Assembly: GCA_025452255.1 (NCBI GenBank)
Contig: CP104974.1
Span: 186,001-250,000 of the forward strand
Direction of reading: 5' to 3'
DNA from: Devosia sp. A8/3-2
GTDB lineage: Bacteria; Pseudomonadota; Alphaproteobacteria; Rhizobiales; Devosiaceae
Length of the DNA: 64,000 nt
Shown here: positions 43,774 through 55,092 of the stretch, in pieces
Position numbering within the stretch: the stretch's first letter is position 1
Layout: every line of letters begins with the position of its first letter
The notes under the pieces: generated by a model
Databases searched by the model: none
Told to the model about the DNA's origin: nothing
The model's input: the letters and a program-made list of their open reading frames with translations, nothing else
Program-made: the position numbers and the translations under genes

Positions 43774-43878
43774 CCTCCCTCCCCCTTGAGGGGAGGGATC
43801 GAGGGTGGGGTCGTGAAACCCTGCGCAAATGCTCCAACGACCCCCACCCCCGGCCCTCCCCTCAAGGGGGAGGGAGGG
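43774..43878. repeat. Long intergenic palindrome (CTCCC repeat family)
   Basis: CCTCCCTCCCCCTTGAGGGG at 43774 onward is mirrored by its near-exact reverse complement at 43854-43878. The inner parts (GGGTGGGGTCGT and ACGACCCCCACCC) also pair, so the whole segment can fold into one long hairpin. A shorter relative is at 13564. Confidence 0.75.
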
Positions 43879-43971
43879 CAACACCAATCGCCCCGCCCTG
43901 ATCCGCTGAATTGATAAAACACTGCAACACAGCATCTTTTTCCCACCCGCGCGGCGTTCTATCATCCTCTC

Positions 43972-45848
43972 ATGACCGACCTTCCCGGCCGCCGGCCGCC
44001 GCCTCACCCCGAAACTGCTCCCACCTTCCGCGAACGGCTGAAGAATTTGCGGCATCTGGGGCGCCTCGTCTCCCAGATTTGGCGCACCAGCCGGCCGCTG
44101 ACCGCGGCCAGTATCGGGCTGCGCCTGATCGCCTCGGTGCAGCCCATCGCCATGCTCTATGTGGGCAAGCTGATCATCGATGAAGTGGTGCGGCTGACCA
44201 GCCTTTCCGCCCCCGGCCCCGGCTTTGCCGAGTGGTGGGCGAGCGGCGCGCTCACCACCATAATCGGCCTTTTGGCGCTCGAATTGGCGCTGGTGATCCT
44301 GTCGGACCTGCTCGCCCGCGCCACGGGCCCGGCCGATGCGGTGCTGTCGGAGCTGCATTCCAATCAGGTTAGCGTCGAGCTGATGACCCATGCGACCCGG
44401 CTCGATCTGATGCATTTCAGAATCTGCCGAATATCAGGACCGGCTGGAGCGCGCCCGGCGCCAGCGGCCGGCCGCAATGCGCTACTCAGCCAGATGTTCG
44501 GCCGGGCGCAGGATATCATCACCGTGACGACGCTAGCCGGCGGCCTGTTCTTTTACGCGCCTCGGCTGATCCTGCTGCTGCCGCTCAGTTTCGTTCCGGC
44601 GGTGTGGGGCGAAAGCCGCTTCAATACCTCGGCCTATTTCATGAACCGCTGGCGCACCCCAGAGCGGCGGGAGCTCGAATATATCCGCTATGTCGGCTCC
44701 AGCGCCGATACGGCCAAGGAGATCAAGCTGTTTGGTCTGGGCGCTTTTCTGATCGAGCGCTTCAAGAAGCTGGCCCACACGATATTTCTCGAAAACCGCC
44801 GGCTCTCGACCCAGCGCGCCGGCTGGGGCGCGGTGTTTTCCTCGATTTCGACGCTGACCTATTACGGGGCCTATGCCTTCATCGTCTGGCGCACCATTAT
44901 CGGGGACTTTTCCATCGGCGATCTGGCGTTCCTGTCGGGCTCGTTCCTGCGGCTCAATGGCCTGTTCCAGAAAATCCTGCTCGGCTTCACCCAGATTGCC
45001 GGGCAATCCATGTACCTCGACGACCTGTTCTCGTTCTTTGAGATCGAGCCGACCATTCTGCCGCCGGCGCATCCCAAGCCCTTCCCCCAGCCCATCGCCC
45101 GGGGCATCGTGTTCGAGAATGTCGGTTTCCGCTATCCCGATACCGAGACTGGGCCATTCGCGGCCTGTCCTTTACTCTCCATGCCGCGGAGACCCCGGCC
45201 CTAGTGGGCGAGAACGGGGCGGGCAAGACGACCATCGTCAAGCTTTTGACCCGGCTCTATGACCCGGACGAGGGCCGCATCACCGTCGATGGCATTGATC
45301 TCAAGGACATGCGGATCGAGGATATTCACGCCCATATCGGGGTGATCTTTCAGGATTTCATCCGCTATAGCCTCTCCGCCCGCGAGAATATCGGGGTGGG
45401 GCGGATCGACGACCAGCACGATATGGAGCGCATCGAAGACGCGGCCGAGCGGAGCCCGGCCGATCAGGTGATCGACAAATTGCCCGGCGGCTATGACACC
45501 CAATTGGGGCGTCTGTTCAACAAGGGCCGCGACCTGTCGGGCGGCGAATGGCAGAAGGTCGCCATTGCCCGCGCCTATATGCGCGACGCCGATCTGATTA
45601 TTCTGGATGAACCCACAGCAGCGCTTGATGCCAAGGCGGAGGCCGAGGTGTTCTCGTGGTTCAAGAGTCTCGCCAGCGGGAAGACCGCCGTGATTATCTC
45701 GCACCGCTTTTCGACCGTGCGCATGGCGGACCGGATCCCGGTGCTGGAGAATGGCGCGATTTTAGAATCGGGCTCGCATGAGCAATTGCTGGCGTTGCGC
45801 GGGCGGTATGCTGAGCTGTTTGAGCTGCAGGCGGCAGGGTATCGGTAG
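43972..45848 (+). CDS. ABC transporter, fused membrane and ATP-binding domains
   Basis: About 626 residues. N-terminal half with membrane segments (ASIGLRLIASVQPIAMLYVGKLI, IIGLLALELALVILSDLL, ITVTTLAGGLFFYAPRLILLLPL), C-terminal ATPase with Walker A LVGENGAGKTTIVKLL, Q-loop VIFQDFIRY, signature LSGGEWQKVAIARAY, Walker B LIILDEPTAALD and H-loop IISHRFSTVRMAD. Exporter half-transporter of unknown cargo. Breaks at 44419 (TTCAG for TTCG) and near 44465 (a G lost after CCAG) compensate each other; a third near 45150 reads GAGACTGGG where GAGACCTGGG restores frame. Confidence 0.87.
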
Positions 45849-45878
45849 GGGCCCGGAACCTTCCCAACCACCGGGTCC

Positions 45879-46866
45879 CTACGCCACCCGCACCAGCACC
45901 CGGCCCTTAACCTCTCCGGCCAAAATCCGCTGCGCCGCAGCCGGCAATCCCTCGAGCCCGATTTCCTCGACCAGCTCCTCATAGCCCGCGAAATCGAACA
46001 GCTCGCCCAGCCTGTTCCACGCGGCGACGCGGGTGGCGTAGGGCTGCATGACGCTATCGATGCCGATCAGCGTCACCCCGCGCAGGATGAAGGGCAGGAC
46101 ATTGGTTTCAAGCGCGATCCCCCGGCATTGCCGATGCTGGCGACTGCCCCGCCATAATTGACCTGCCGCAGCAGCTTGCCCAGAACCTTGCCGCCGACAC
46201 TGTCGATGGCCGCCGCCCAGCGCGCGCTTCGAGCGGCTTGTCGGCCCCGGCCAGAAAGGCATTGCGGTCGATGACGCTGGCGGCTCCCAAAGGCGCAGCG
46301 CGCCGGAGAGTTCGGGACGGCCCGAAAGCGCCGCAACCTGATAGCCCAGTCTGCCCAAGAGCGAGGTGGCAATCAGAGCCGACCCCGCCGGCAGCACCGG
46401 TCACCAGCACTTCACCGGCATCGGGCCGCAGCCCAGCCGCTTCCAGCCGGTCGATGGCCAGCATAGCGGTCAGCCCTGCCGTGCCGGCGACCATGGCCCG
46501 GCGCGCACTCAGCCCTTCGGGGAGTGGCACCAGCCAATCGGCGCTGACGCGGGCGCGCTCGGCATAGCCGCCCCATTGGGCTTCACCCACGCGCCAGCCG
46601 GTCAGCACCACGGCCCGGCCGGGCGTGTAGCGGGGATCAATGCTGTCCCGCACCGTGCCGGCAAAATCGATGCCGGCGACATGGGGATAGGTCCGAACCA
46701 GCCCGCCCGCGCCAGTCAGGCACAGGCCATCCTTGTAGTTGAGGCCGGCCCATTGCACATCGACCGTCACATTGCCGTCGGGCAGACGCGCCTCATCCAC
46801 CTGCTGAACCGATGAGCTGACCCGCCCATCATCCGCCTTTTCAGTCACCAGAGCGCGAAAGCTCAT
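45879..46866 (-). CDS. acuI: AcuI/YhdH-family quinone oxidoreductase (acrylyl-CoA reductase type)
   Basis: MDR-superfamily NADPH reductase; AcuI relatives reduce acrylyl-CoA. Landmarks: WAGLNYKDGLCLTGAGGLVRTYPHVAGIDFAGTV, GWRVGEAQWGGYAERARV, VLVTGAAGGVGS, LGYQVAALSGRPE, IDSVGGKVLGKLLRQVNYGGAVASIGNAGG, LPFILRGVTLIGIDSV. About 327 residues. Breaks at 46375 (CAGA for CGA), near 46292 and near 46226. Stands alone on the minus strand. Confidence 0.85.
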
Positions 46867-46988
46867 CGACCGCCTCCCCGGGCATTATTGATAAATCCAC
46901 CCTGACACGTTGGCGGCAGGCGCCACAAGCTGGTGCAATAGTGCAAAGCGCCTTATCTCTTTGATCAGCAAGCCCCAAGAGTGTTTCC

Positions 46989-47321
46989 GTGACCGCAACG
47001 CCCAGTGACGGCCAGATCGCCGTAATCGCCGAGACTTACCGCCTTTTGGGCGACCCCACCCGGCTGCGCGTGCTGCTGGCCTGCTTGGGCGAACCCATTG
47101 CCGTGGGCGATATCGCCAAGGCCGTCGCCGCCTCGCCCTCGCTGGTCAGCCACCATTTGCGGCTGCTGCGCGGCGCAAGGCTGGTGCGCGGCACGCGGCG
47201 CAACAAGCAGGTGTTTTACGAGGCGGCTGACGGTCACATTGCCCGCATGCTGGCCGATATGATCGAGCATGCCATGGAGGAGCATGTGCCGGGCGAGAGT
47301 GAGGACGACCGCGACACCTGA
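46989..47321 (+). CDS. ArsR/SmtB-family metal-responsive regulator
   Basis: 110 residues, frame-intact, GTG start. Winged-helix core YRLLGDPTRLRVLLACL, IAKAVAASPSLVSHHLRLLRGARLVRGTRRNKQVFYEAADGHIARMLADMIEHAMEEH. The C-terminal helix has His/Asp/Glu positions (DGHIARML, HAMEEH) like the zinc site of SmtB/CzrA. A matching operator and a cation exporter gene follow directly. Confidence 0.9.
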   Translation: MTATPSDGQIAVIAETYRLLGDPTRLRVLLACLGEPIAVGDIAKAVAASPSLVSHHLRLLRGARLVRGTRRNKQVFYEAADGHIARMLADMIEHAMEEHVPGESEDDRDT

Positions 47322-47356
47322 CCGCAGTTTTGGCCCGGTATTGCGCTTGATTTCTA

Positions 47357-47378
47357 CATATGAACATGTATTCATATG
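47357..47378. promoter_or_regulatory. ArsR/SmtB-type operator upstream of the cation exporter
   Basis: CATATGAA (47357-47364) and TTCATATG (47371-47378) form a perfect inverted repeat with a 6-base spacer, matching the known TGAA-N6-TTCA core recognised by SmtB/CzrA-type repressors. It lies between the ArsR gene and the CDF gene, 25 bases before the latter's start. Confidence 0.75.
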
Positions 47379-47402
47379 ACTGCGAAATGAGGAGCATCAC
47401 CG

Positions 47403-48453
47403 ATGGCAGGGACAGGGCCGGTCCATAATCCGGGCACGCATGATCACACCGACCATGATCATGAAGACCATGAGTCCACCGGCCATAGCCACGAAGCGGC
47501 CGGGCACGATCACGCCAGCCATAGCGATCATGATCACGACGGCCACGACCACAGCCATGCGCCCACAGTCAGCGCCGGCAATGAAAAGGTGGTGCTGATC
47601 GGCTTTGTGCTGACGGCGACCTTCATGGTCGCCGAAGTGGTGGCCGGCGTGCTTTCAGGCTCATTGGCGCTGATCGCTGATGCCGGACATATGCTCACCG
47701 ATGCCGCCGCATTGCTCCCGGCCCGGGCTGCCTTCCGTTTTGGCCGCCGCGCCTCCGACAGCAAACGCAGCTTTGGCTATATGCGGCTTGAAGTGGTAGC
47801 CGGGCTGGTCAATGCGCTGGCGCTGTTCTGCGCTGACCGGCTGGATTTTGTACGAAGCGATCCAGCGCTTCATGACGCCGCATGACGTATTGGCCGGGCC
47901 GATGTTCATCGTCGCCGTGTTCGGGCTATTCATCAATATCGCGGTGTTTTTCGTGCTGTCGCGCGGCGACAAGGAGCATGTCAATATTCGCGGCGCCATG
48001 CTGCATGTGCTGGGGGACCTGCTCGGCTCGGTCGCCGCCATTGCCGCCGCTATCGTCATCTGGCTCACCGGCTGGATGCCGATCGATCCGATCCTGTCGG
48101 TCTTTGTGTGCCTGCTCGTGCTACGCAGCGCTCGGAAGCTGTTCCGCGGCTCGCTGCATATCCTGATGGAAGGCACGCCGGGCAATGTCGCCATCGAGGA
48201 TTTGGAAAAGGGCCTCCTCGCCGCCGTGCCGGGCCTCAAGGCCGCGCGCCATATCCATGTCTGGTCGATCACCTCAGGCAAGCCCGTCGCCACGCTGGAA
48301 ATCGTGCTGGCGCCGGGGGCGGATGCGGCGACGACGACAAGCGCGACCAAGCAGGTTTTGTTGAAGGATTATGGCATTACCCACTCGACTATCGAGATCG
48401 TGTGGGAGGATGGTAAGCCCGGCTGTGCGCTGGCGGCGGATGGGGTGCCGTAG
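47403..48453 (+). CDS. Cation diffusion facilitator with His-rich N-terminus
   Basis: Zinc/cobalt-type exporter of about 350 residues. The first 55 residues are packed with HD/DH pairs (DHTDHDHEDHE, HDHDGHDHSH), a metal-binding tail. Membrane helices carry the HxxxD metal sites (LIADAGHMLTDAAAL and MLHVLGDLLGS), and a C-terminal cytoplasmic domain has HIHVWSITSGKPVATLEIVL. The break at 47829 reads TTCTGCG where TTCGCG restores ALFALTGWILYEAI. Confidence 0.9.
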
Positions 48454-48518
48454 GCACAATTACTCCTCCAGCACGTGGATTTTTGAGTCACACAGACGGC
48501 GAATTGGTGAGCAGACTG

Positions 48519-49267
48519 TTAGCGTTGAGTGCGCATCATGCTTTTGCCCCGCCGATCCCAAAGCAGATAGCCAAAGGCGGCAATCAGCATGACGCTCAGC
48601 GCGAACCGAGTCAGGGCGTAGATCAGGTGATTGTTGGAGAAGGTGAGCACTGTGAGGCCGCCGATGGGATAGCCCTCTGGGTCAGCTCCGCGTTCGGCGT
48701 CGAGGAAGAATGGGGCGATTGGCGTCAGGTTTTTGCCGTGGCGATGGCTGTTACGTCGCGGGAGAACCAGCGGTCGGCCTTCGGATCGTTGTCTCGCAGG
48801 AAGGCGCCGCCGGGTTCGGTGACGCGCAGGAGGCCGGCGATGGTTACATCGCCTTGGGGAACGTCGCGCGTGGTGGGGTCACGCCGATCCGGCGGTACGA
48901 AGCCGCGATTGACCGGGACGGTTCCGTTTGAGGTGACCAATGGAGTCAGCACCCAGAAGCCGCCGCCATGGGCGGTGACGGCCTGGACCGGGGTTTCCTT
49001 GGTATTGTCGAAATGGCCGTTGACGCTGGCGTGGCGGTATTCGTCGGTGTCGGGATTAAAGCTGGTCCAGAATGCCGGGTCGCCGGCGTCGATGGGTTCG
49101 GCGTGAACCCTTTCGTCGACGGCGGTGATCAGGGCAGTTTTCCGGGCCAGCCGCTCGAGCTGCCAGACGCCAAGGGCGGCAAAGCCCGAGGCGCCCAGCA
49201 GGGCGATGGTGCCGATGAATGCAAGCGCGCGGCGCGAGCGGGGTTGGCGCTCGAGCTGGTCGGTCAT
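48519..49267 (-). CDS. SURF1-family oxidase assembly protein
   Basis: About 249 residues with N- and C-terminal membrane helices. Landmarks: FAALGVWQLERLARKTALI, GGGFWVLTPLVTSNGTVPVNRGFVP, WFSRDVTAIA, and the final FSNNHLIYALTRFALSVMLIAAFGYLL. SURF1 helps haem insertion into haem-copper oxidases. One break near 48733 (A-run one short). It starts 2 bases after cyoD, so it belongs to the cyo operon. Confidence 0.88.
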
Positions 49268-49269
49268 GG

Positions 49270-49683
49270 CTACATCAGACTGGCCGGGTCCATAGTGTGG
49301 CCGGGCATCATATTGGTGTTGAGGTGGTACATGACCCAGAGCGAGCCCGAGAGCGCGATAACAACCACGATGATGGTGAAAATCGCCGCCATCATGGTCC
49401 AGCCGCCTTCGGACTTGGTGTTCATGTGCAGGAAATAGATCATGTGCACGAGGATCTGCGCCACGCCAAAGGCCATGATGACCGGGGTGGTGATCATGGA
49501 ATCGGCAATGACATTGCCCATGACCAGCCAGAAGGGAATGGCGGTGAGGATGACCGAGAGGACAAAGCCGGTGAGGTAGCTCTTGCGGGTGCCATGGCTG
49601 TGGCCGTCGCCCGCCACGCCCGGATTGGGATGGGCGTGGGCTTGAGCGGCATGGGCCGGGGTGACGTGATCGTTCGTGCTCAT
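49270..49683 (-). CDS. cyoD: Cytochrome o ubiquinol oxidase subunit IV
   Basis: 137 residues, frame-intact. His-rich N-terminus (HAAQAHAHPNPG) then three membrane helices: YLTGFVLSVILTAIPFWLVM, PVIMAFGVAQILVHMIYFLHM, MMAAIFTIIVVVIALSGSLWVMYHL. Accessory subunit supporting assembly of the CyoB metal centre. Start overlaps the cyoC stop. Confidence 0.93.
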   Translation of the reverse strand: MSTNDHVTPAHAAQAHAHPNPGVAGDGHSHGTRKSYLTGFVLSVILTAIPFWLVMGNVIADSMITTPVIMAFGVAQILVHMIYFLHMNTKSEGGWTMMAAIFTIIVVVIALSGSLWVMYHLNTNMMPGHTMDPASLM

Positions 49684-50309
49684 CGCAGCATCCCCATGAG
49701 ATAAACGACAGTGAAGACGCCGATCCAGATGACGTCGAGGAAGTGCCAGAACATGGAGAGGCACTGCACCCGGACCTGATTGGCCGGAACGAGCCCCCGC
49801 TGGCCGATCTGCACCATCAGCGTCACCAGCCAAATAATGCCGAAGGTGACGTGCAGCGCGTGGGTGCCCACCAGCACGAAGAAGGAGGAGAGGAACGCGC
49901 TGCGTTGCGGCACCGCCCCTTCATGGATCATGTGGTAGAATTCGTAGAGCGTGAGCCCCGGGAAGACTGCGCCCAAGACGCCGGTAATGGCGAGCCAGAG
50001 CTGGGTTGAACCCTGCTTGTTCTGCTCCATTTCCAGCATGGCAAAGCCATAGGTGATGGACGACAGCAACAATGCCCCAGTGCTGACGGCGACCAGCGGC
50101 AGGTTGAACAGATCGGCCGGGGATGGGCCCGCCGCGAAATTGCCGCCCAGCACGCCATAGATGGCAAAGAGGGTGGCAAAGATCAGGCAGTCGCTCATCA
50201 GATAGAGCCAGAAGCCCAGCATGGTCGAGCCATGGGCGGGGTGTTCGTGCGGATCGAGATCGTAGAAGGCGACGGCGTCGCCATCGACGGTTTGAACCTT
50301 GGTGCTCAT
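49680..50309 (-). CDS. cyoC: Cytochrome o ubiquinol oxidase subunit III
   Basis: 209 residues, frame-intact, five membrane helices: MLGFWLYLMSDCLIFATLFAIY, VAVSTGALLLSSITYGFAM, LWLAITGVLGAVFPGLTLYEF, VLVGTHALHVTFGIIWLVTLM and MFWHFLDVIWIGVFTVVYLMG. Haem-copper oxidase subunit III family. It lies 1 base from cyoB and overlaps cyoD. Confidence 0.95.
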   Translation of the reverse strand: MSTKVQTVDGDAVAFYDLDPHEHPAHGSTMLGFWLYLMSDCLIFATLFAIYGVLGGNFAAGPSPADLFNLPLVAVSTGALLLSSITYGFAMLEMEQNKQGSTQLWLAITGVLGAVFPGLTLYEFYHMIHEGAVPQRSAFLSSFFVLVGTHALHVTFGIIWLVTLMVQIGQRGLVPANQVRVQCLSMFWHFLDVIWIGVFTVVYLMGMLR

Positions 50310-50310
50310 G

Positions 50311-52305
50311 TTACTTCCCCGCGCTCAGCAATTGGGTCCGCGCGTCTTCGGCGGCGACGACATCTTCGACCGGGATGTAGAAATCGCGGTCATAGTTGAA
50401 GGTGTGGAAGATCGCGACCGCCAGAATGCCGACAAAGCTCAGCGCGGCCAGCCACCACATATACCAGATCAGCGCGAAGCCCAGCGCCACGCTCAGCCCG
50501 GCCAGCACAATGCCGGCCCGTGTATTGCGCGGCATGTGGATGGCGCGGAAGCCTTCCACCGGGCGCTGCGCATTGCGCTTTTTCATATCCGCCCGAGCGT
50601 CATTGTCATGGATGACCGGGGAGAAGGCGAAATTGTAGGCGGGGGCGGCGAGGAGGTCGCCCATTCGAGCGTACGGCCATTCCGAGGATCGCCTGTGGTG
50701 TCCCAATCCTTGTTCTTGCCCGGGATGGAGACGGCGAACTGGATGATCATGGCGCCGATGCCGAGGGCAATGACGGCGGCCCCGATGCCGGCAATGATGA
50801 ACCAGATCTGCAGCGAGGGATCATCGGACGTACGCAGGCGCCGGGTGACGCCCATCAGGCCCAGCACATAGAGCGGAGCGAAGGCGAGCCAGAAGCCGAC
50901 CACCCAGAACCAGAAGCTAAGTTTGCCCCAGAACTGGTTGAGCTTGTAGCCGAAGGCCTTGGGCCACCAGTAATTGATGCCGGCAAAAATGCCGAACAGC
51001 ACGCCGCCAATGATCACATTGTGGAAATGGGCGACCAGAAACAGCGAATTGTGCAGCACGAAATCGGCGGGCGGGACCGCCAGCAGCACGCCGGTCATGC
51101 CGCCAATGGTGAAGGTGATCATGAAGGCAATGAGCCACATCATGGGCAATTCAGAACCGGATGCGGCCCTTGTACATGGTGAAGAGCCAATTGAAGATCT
51201 TCGCCCCCGTGGGGATGGAGATGATCATGGTGGTGATGCCGAAGAAGGAATTGACGCTCGCTCCCGACCCCATGGTGAAGAAGTGGTGCAGCCAGACCGG
51301 GTACGACAGGATGGTGATGACCACCGTGGCATAGACCATGGAAGTGTAGCCGAAGAGGCGCTTGCCCGAGAAGGTCGAGGCGACTTCCGAGAAAATGCCG
51401 AAGCAAGGCAGGATGAGGATGTAAACCTCGGGGTGACCCCAGATCCAGATGAGGTTCACATACATCATCGGATTGCCGCCGAAGTCGTTGGTGAAGAAAT
51501 TGGTGCCGACATAGCGATCGAGCGCCAATAGGGTCAGCACCGCCGTCAGCACCGGGAAGGAGGCAACGATCAGCACATTGGTGCAGAGCGAGGTCCAGTG
51601 AAGACAGGCATTTTCATCAGGCCCATGCCGGGCGCGCGCATCTTGACGATGGTGGCGATGAGGTTGACGCCGGACAGCGTTGTGCCGACGCCGGCGACCT
51701 GCAGGCCCCAGATGTAATAATCCACCCCCGAGGCCGGACTATATTCAATGCCCGAAAGCGGCGGATAGGCGAGCCAGCCGGTCTGGGCGAATTCACCGAC
51801 GAAGAGGCTCATCATGATCAGCACGGCGCCGCCGGCGGTCATCCAGAAGCTGAAATTATTGAGGAAGGGGAAGCTGACATCGCGCGCCGATCTGCAGCGG
51901 CACAACATAATTCATGAAGCCGGTGATCAGCGGCATGGCCACAAAGAAGATCATGATCACGCCATGGGCGGTGAAGACCTGATCATAATGGTGGGCGTTG
52001 AGATACCCTTCCGAGCCACCAAAGGCCATGGCCTGTTGCAGGCGCATCATGATGGCGTCGGAAAATCCGCGCAGCAGCATGACCAGACCCAGCACCATAT
52101 ACATGATGCCGATCTTCTTGTGATCGACGCTGGTGAACCATTCAAACCAGAGATACCCCCAGAGCTTGAAATAGGTCAGCGCGGCGAGGAGAGCCATGCC
52201 GCCCAAAGCCACCACGATGAAGGTGACGACCGGGATGGGTTCGTGCAGCGGCAGGGCTTCCCGTGTCAGGCGGCCGAAAATGAAGGTCCAGAATTCGTTG
52301 TTCAT
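50311..52305 (-). CDS. cyoB: Cytochrome o ubiquinol oxidase subunit I
   Basis: Catalytic subunit, about 665 residues, reducing oxygen with ubiquinol electrons and pumping protons. Haem ligand His in [12 protein letters not shown], CuB ligand and cross-linked Tyr in [14 protein letters not shown], and the His pair region [12 protein letters not shown]. Breaks near 51893 (two bases lost from CGCGCG), near 51599 (ACCTGG read as ACTGG, restoring VFTWTSLC), at 51153 (CAGAA for CGAA, restoring RFELPMMW) and near 50647 (C-run). Confidence 0.95.
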
Positions 52306-53498
52306 AGTGTGCTCGCCGCACTGGTGGTTGCAAGAGATGCGGTCTGGCCGGACAGCCAGGACATGGCCGCTGCGGCCGGCGATTGCAGCAGGGATGGCGG
52401 ACTGAGGCCGGCGCCACTAACCATGGCGGGCCGGGGCGCTGAGAGTGCGGGCAGCTTTGCCGTCATGGCGATGGCTTCATCGACCGAGCAGAGCGCGGCG
52501 ACATAGGTCTTCTGGGGCCCAAGCGCGGAGCGATTGCGCGTGCCGCCGCCGTAAAGCGCAGGGGCGATATTATCGACACCGGCCGGGCCTAGCCCGCCAC
52601 GATCGTCGATCGACATCATCTCGCTCATGCACATCTTGTCGAGCTCGACGCACATATTGACAATGGCGGTGTAGAGCCCGTTCTCGACGCTGGCATAGTG
52701 CATGACGGGGACTTTTTCGGTGGGCTTTTCGAGGTCGAGATAGACCTTGCGATCGAGCTGATCGGCCGAGCCGCGCACATCGGTGACCCATTGGTCGAAC
52801 CCGGCAGTGTCGGTGCCGCGGAATTCGAAATGCATACCGGAAAAGCCGTGCCCGCTATAATTGGCGGAAAAGCCCTTGTAGCTGCCCGGATGATTGACCA
52901 CGGCATGAAGCCGGGTCTGCATGCCGGGCATGGCGTAGATCTGGCCAGCCAAAGCGGGGATATAGAACGAATTCATCACCGAGGAGGAGGTCAGCGTGAA
53001 GCTGATCGGGCGGTCGACCGGGGCGACCAGTTCGTTGACGCTGGCGATATTGTATTGGGGGTAGATGAACAGCCATTTCCAATCGAGCGCCACCACTTCC
53101 ACCTCGAGCGGGGTCATGTCGGCTGTGACCGGCTGGCCGGGGGCGATGCGGCCCAATTGGCGATAGGGGTCGAGCAGATGGGTGCCCACCCGAGTGACGG
53201 CGCCTGTGCAAATGATGATGGCGAGCAGGGCGGCCCAGATCACCAGTTCGAGATGGGTCGAGTGATCCCAATCGGGCTGGTAATCGGCATGCTCATTGCC
53301 GTGCCGGTATTTGCGGGCAAAGATCACCACCAGCGCCAGCACCGGAATGATGATCAGCAGCATCAGGAAAGTGGCGATCAGGATCAGGTCGCGCTGCTGG
53401 GCGGCGATATCGCCGGCGGGGGCGAGGACCACCGCATTGCAGCCCGCGAGCATGGCGGCGAGGGGAAACAGGAGGGCAAGTTTGATCAGACGAGACAC
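52302..53498 (-). CDS. cyoA: Cytochrome o ubiquinol oxidase subunit II
   Basis: 398 residues, frame-intact. Lipoprotein signal with lipobox LAAMLAGC, two membrane helices, then the cupredoxin-like domain ([62 protein letters not shown]). The CuA ligands of cytochrome c oxidases are absent, as expected for a quinol oxidase. A low-complexity Ser/Ala-rich C-terminal tail of about 60 residues is longer than in E. coli CyoA. First gene of cyoABCD. Confidence 0.95.
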   Translation of the reverse strand: MSRLIKLALLFPLAAMLAGCNAVVLAPAGDIAAQQRDLILIATFLMLLIIIPVLALVVIFARKYRHGNEHADYQPDWDHSTHLELVIWAALLAIIICTGAVTRVGTHLLDPYRQLGRIAPGQPVTADMTPLEVEVVALDWKWLFIYPQYNIASVNELVAPVDRPISFTLTSSSVMNSFYIPALAGQIYAMPGMQTRLHAVVNHPGSYKGFSANYSGHGFSGMHFEFRGTDTAGFDQWVTDVRGSADQLDRKVYLDLEKPTEKVPVMHYASVENGLYTAIVNMCVELDKMCMSEMMSIDDRGGLGPAGVDNIAPALYGGGTRNRSALGPQKTYVAALCSVDEAIAMTAKLPALSAPRPAMVSGAGLSPPSLLQSPAAAAMSWLSGQTASLATTSAASTL

Positions 53499-53703
53499 TT
53501 GGGCGTTCCTCGATGAGGTTTCGCAATGGTCGTCGCCCTATGCCTCTCCCAGCGGAAACGCCATCGGGCATTTTGTCCACTCCCGTTCCGGAGTAGAATA
53601 GGGCAAGGGAGAGCTTAACCGTATTGCATAGCGCCGCAAAGAGCCCTGCTCGAAACGGTCGCAAAGTCGATAAAACTCCAATCAAATCAAGGCAGTGAAC
53701 CAG

Positions 53704-55031
53704 ATGCCAGCTTCGTCCTCAACCATCCCGAAACGAGCGCCGAGCACGATGCCCGCGTCACCAATGCCCATCATCGCGCCATCAACCCGGGCGAGATTGC
53801 CGTCGGTGTGATCATCGGTCGCACCTCAGAATTCTTCGATTTCTTCGTCTATGCCATCGCTTCGGTGCTGGTATTTCCCGCGGTGGTGTTTCCCTATGTG
53901 GACCCGCTGACCGGCACGATCCTGTCCTTTGCGGTCTTCGCCCCGGCCTTTGTCGCCCGCCCCATCGGCACGGTGATCTTTTCGGCGGTGGACCGCAATT
54001 ACAGGCGCGGGGTCAAGCTCACCATCGCGCTGTTCCTGCTCGGCATCTCGACCGTGGCCGTGGCCTTCCTGCCCAGCGACAGCCGAGGTCGGGGCCTTTT
54101 CAGTGGCCATTCTGATGCTGTTCCGCTTTGGGCAAGGCATTGCTTTGGCCGGCACTGGATGGGCTGGCTTCGCTCCCGGCGCTCAATGCGCCACAGAACA
54201 AACGCGGCTGGTATGCCATGGTGCCGCAATTGGGCGCCCCGATCGGGCTGATCGTCGCCTCTGCGCTGTTTGCATTCCTCGTCAGCTCGATTTCGGCCGA
54301 GGATTTTCTGGCCCGGGGCTGGCGCTATCCGTTCTTTGTGGCCTTCGCCATCAATGTGGTGGCGCTGTTCGCCCGCCTGCGCATCGTGGTGACGCCCGAA
54401 TATACGGGCCTGTTTGAAAGCGGCGAACTGGAGCCGACCCGCATTCGCGACACGGTGCGCAGCGAAGGCCGCAATATCGTGATCGGCGCCTTTGCTCCAT
54501 TGGCGAGCTTTGCCCTGTTCCACATGGTCACGGTGTTTCCGCTGTCTCGGGTGTTTCTCTATACCGATGAATTGCCGGCGCGGTTTCTCGTCATCGAGGC
54601 GGCCTCGGCCGTGGTGGGGCTGGCGGCGGTGATCCTGTCCGGCGCGCTGGCCGACCGGGTCGGGCGGCGCTGGCTGCTGGGCGCCTCGGCGGTCGGCATC
54701 GCCATCTATAGCGTCTTTGCCCCGCTGCTGCTGGGTGCCGGGGACATGGGCGAGATCATCTATATGGTGGTCGGCTTCATCCTGCTTGGCCTCTCCTTCG
54801 GGCAATCCTCGGGTGTCGTGGCGTCCAATTTCACCAAGCTCTACCGCTATACCAGCTCGGCGCTGACCTCGGACCCGGCCTCGGCTGTTCGGCGCCGGCT
54901 TTGCGCCCTTGGTGGCGCTGGTGCTGTCGAGCCAATTCGGGCTGATTTCCTCGGGGGCGTATCTGCTGTCGGGGGCGGTGTGCACGCTGATCGCGCTGGG
55001 GCTGAACCGGCAGTTGGCGGGGCAGAACTAG
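53704..55031 (+). CDS. MFS transporter, metabolite:H+ symporter-like
   Basis: About 440 residues with 12 predicted membrane segments. Landmarks: IIGRTSEFFDFFVYAIASVLVFPAVVFPYVD, FAPAFVARPIGTVIFSAVDRNYRRGVKL, MLFRFGQGIALAG, RGWYAMVPQLGAPIGLIVASALFAFL. Resembles the metabolite:H+ symporter group; substrate unknown. The start is uncertain: ATG 53704 needs one more base (MPSFVLNHPE-like). Further breaks near 54082, 54145 and 54890. It diverges from cyoA with about 200 bases between. Confidence 0.78.
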
Positions 55032-55092
55032 GGTGATTGGTGCCAGCGCGGGCGGCTGGGCAGGTTGGTGCGTGGCTAACGGCCGATGACCG

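Noticed and set aside
43774..43878. CRISPR array
   Set aside because: It is a single palindrome, not a series of direct repeats with unique spacers, and no cas genes are present.
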